Positions 13,701-15,107 of a DNA stretch of 15,107 nucleotides are shown here, one piece after another. How positions within the stretch are numbered: position 1 is the stretch's first letter; each line of letters starts with the position of its first letter. The notes under the pieces were generated by a model. The model was not told where the DNA came from. It was given only the letters and a program-made list of their open reading frames with translations, and did not search any database. The stretch is from an uncultured Rhodoferax sp. GTDB lineage: Bacteria > Pseudomonadota > Gammaproteobacteria > Burkholderiales > Burkholderiaceae_C. The position numbers were made by a program, and so were the translations under genes. The stretch covers positions 1 to 15,107 of the forward strand of contig CAKZJN010000016.1 in assembly GCA_936943465.1 (NCBI GenBank). The letters are read 5' to 3'.

Positions 13701-14363
13701 CTAGCTGCCTTTCGTTTCTTGCCGCCGCAGCACGACATGGGTGGCCTTCTCTGACGCCACAAACTGCACGCAGGCGTAGCCCAAAGCACGCAAGTCCAGC
13801 CCTTCAAACAAGGACTCCCCCCCGCCCAGCAAGACCGGCGCGATGGCGAAGTGCATTTCGTCAATCAAACCCGCGCGCAGGTATTGCCGGATCGTGTGGG
13901 CACCGCCGCCAATGCGCACATCTCTCCCGTCGGCAGCAGCACGCGCCCTCCCCAGCGCCTCGTGGATGCCGCCGGTCACGAAATGAAACGTGGTGCCGCC
14001 CTCCATCTCCAGCGCCGGGCGGGCGTGTTGCGTCAGGACGAAGGCGGGCACGTGGTAGGGCGGGTTGTCGCCCCACCAGCCTTTCCAGTTCAAGTCGGGC
14101 CAGGGGCCGCGCACCGGGCCGAACATATTGCGCCCGAGAATCCAGGCGCCCACATTCTCAAAACCGCGTGCCGCAAAGTCGTCGTCGACCCCGGTGCTGC
14201 CACCTTCGGCACCAAACAGGTTTTTCTGCAGCGTGCGGGTCGGGAAAAGCCACTGGTGCAAATCGGGTCCGCCCAAGCCGAGCGGGTTGTTGAGGTCCTG
14301 ATTCGGGCCGGCACCATAGCCGTCCAGCGAAATGGTGAAGCCTTCCACTCGGACACGTGTCAT
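13701..14363 (-). CDS. Dihydrofolate reductase / RibD C-terminal domain family protein
   Basis: The 220-residue protein belongs to the RibD_C/DHFR-like fold family. It opens with MTRVRVEGFTISLDGYGAG, the usual start of this group. GAWILGRNMFGP lies near 72-83, the nucleotide-binding VRIGGGAHTIRQYLRAGLIDEMHFAIAPVLLGGG region at about 149-182, and a final beta-hairpin follows. Members are stand-alone NADPH-dependent reductases or are annotated as riboflavin-biosynthesis-like, but the deaminase half of RibD is absent and most have no known substrate. The ATG at 14361-14363 has AAAGG upstream. It follows the MFS transporter gene by 19 bases and is probably co-transcribed with it. Confidence 0.9.
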   Translation of the reverse strand: MTRVRVEGFTISLDGYGAGPNQDLNNPLGLGGPDLHQWLFPTRTLQKNLFGAEGGSTGVDDDFAARGFENVGAWILGRNMFGPVRGPWPDLNWKGWWGDNPPYHVPAFVLTQHARPALEMEGGTTFHFVTGGIHEALGRARAAADGRDVRIGGGAHTIRQYLRAGLIDEMHFAIAPVLLGGGESLFEGLDLRALGYACVQFVASEKATHVVLRRQETKGS

Positions 14364-14382
14364 CGGGTCGCCTTTCTTGGGT

Positions 14383-15107
14383 TCATGGTTGAAGCGGTGG
14401 TGCGGGCCGGGCGTCGGGCGCCTGCAGCAGGCACAAGGCTAGCAGCACCAGCAGACCCAATGCGCCCGACAACCACAACGCGCCCCGCCCCAGACTCTCC
14501 ACGGCAAAGCCAAATAGCCAGGGTGCCAGCGCCTGCGCCAACCGGGCCGGCACCATCAAAAGCCCCTGGCGCTCGCCGTAACCCTGCGGGCCGAACAGCG
14601 CCAGTGGCAAGGTGCCTTTGGCAATCGTCAGGATGCCGTTACCGGCTCCGTGCAACACGGCAAACAGCATGGCGACCGGAGCGCCCGCCAGCAGCAACAC
14701 GGCGGCCCCCACCGGGTGCATCACCGCTGCCAAACGGGCACTGAGCAAGGGGTGGGCACGCCGCAGCACACCAAATTCCAGTATGCGACCCGCCACCTGG
14801 GCAGGGCCAATCAGTGCGCCGGCCAGCACCGCGCCCGAAGCGCCCACGCCCGCTGCGCCCAGCAAGGCAGGCAAATGTGCCGCCACGGCCGTGCTGATAA
14901 ACCAGGTCAGTGCAAACACCAAGGCCAGCAGCACCGCACTTTTCAAAGGCACTTCCGGCGAAGGCTCTCCGGGCGGCGCATCAGGGTCCGGCGCATGAAG
15001 CTTTGCAGTGGCACTGACCGATGGCAACAGCCAGTTCAGAGGCAGGCCCACACACAGGTGCAAACCGGCCCAGACAAAGCAGGTCATGCGCCAGCCCTGC
15101 CAGCTTT
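14383..15107 (-). CDS. MFS transporter, C-terminal part (gene continues past the right edge)
   Basis: The frame is open to the window edge (reading SWQGWRMTCF at the edge), so only the last 240 or so residues are seen and the true start is outside. About half of the usual 12 membrane segments are present: one near the edge (WAGLHLCVGLPLNWLL), then a hydrophilic Pro/Glu-rich central loop (TAKLHAPDPDAPPGEPSPEVPLK), then about six helices. Family-like stretches include GALIGPAQVAGRILEF and HGAGNGILTIAKGTLPLALFGPQGYGERQG. An ATG at 15085-15087 is internal and not taken as the start. The major facilitator fold is clear, but the substrate is not. It lies upstream of the RibD-C gene in the same direction. 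Confidence 0.87.
   Translation of the reverse strand, partial: SWQGWRMTCFVWAGLHLCVGLPLNWLLPSVSATAKLHAPDPDAPPGEPSPEVPLKSAVLLALVFALTWFISTAVAAHLPALLGAAGVGASGAVLAGALIGPAQVAGRILEFGVLRRAHPLLSARLAAVMHPVGAAVLLLAGAPVAMLFAVLHGAGNGILTIAKGTLPLALFGPQGYGERQGLLMVPARLAQALAPWLFGFAVESLGRGALWLSGALGLLVLLALCLLQAPDARPAPPLQP

Overview
This window looks like a chromosome segment of a betaproteobacterium, most likely of the family Comamonadaceae (Rhodoferax-like). The basis is GC-rich coding with GC-rich third positions, the gene families present, and FNR-type operators in the intergenic DNA. No tRNA, rRNA, IS element, CRISPR array or phage gene was seen. Genes are packed tightly and no gene-free stretch exceeds 300 bases.

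Layout. The left edge (1-71) may hold the C-terminal tail of a plus-strand gene. A minus-strand MgtC/DUF4010 membrane protein follows (88-1329). Its upstream region is shared with a tiny plus-strand DUF3149 membrane protein (1501-1644) and contains two FNR-type palindromes. From 8524 down to 1657 on the minus strand runs the centrepiece, a five-gene cluster: (1) an octaheme c-type cytochrome of the octaheme tetrathionate reductase (OTR) type, (2) a 908-residue fusion of a heptaheme cytochrome c module with a membrane b-type cytochrome, (3) a YeeE/YedE membrane protein, (4) a second YeeE/YedE protein fused to a rhodanese-like domain, and (5) a Crp/Fnr-family regulator. Genes 1/2 and 4/5 overlap by a few bases. 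An FNR-like palindrome lies upstream of gene 1.

The rest is mostly housekeeping or accessory: a 3-hydroxybutyryl-CoA dehydrogenase (8745-9593, +); ilvD with a DsbA-like thiol oxidoreductase 3 bases behind it (12133-9623, -); a bacteriohemerythrin, a GNAT acetyltransferase and a PilZ protein (12300-13680, +); a RibD-C/dihydrofolate-reductase-like protein; and the C-terminal half of an MFS transporter running off the right edge (-).

How the cluster may work (inference). YeeE/YedE proteins move sulfur compounds such as thiosulfate across the inner membrane, and OTR-type cytochromes reduce tetrathionate or nitrogen oxyanions in the periplasm. The fusion protein could carry electrons from quinol through its b-hemes and c-heme chain to the octaheme enzyme. 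Its heme-binding motifs match those of the octaheme protein one for one, except that the second motif, the position of the catalytic heme in OTR, is missing. The rhodanese domain lacks its catalytic cysteine, but the protein ends in a Gly-rich tail with a penultimate Cys. The regulator keeps three of the four FNR cluster cysteines. FNR-type sites at three promoter regions suggest a local oxygen- or redox-responsive circuit.
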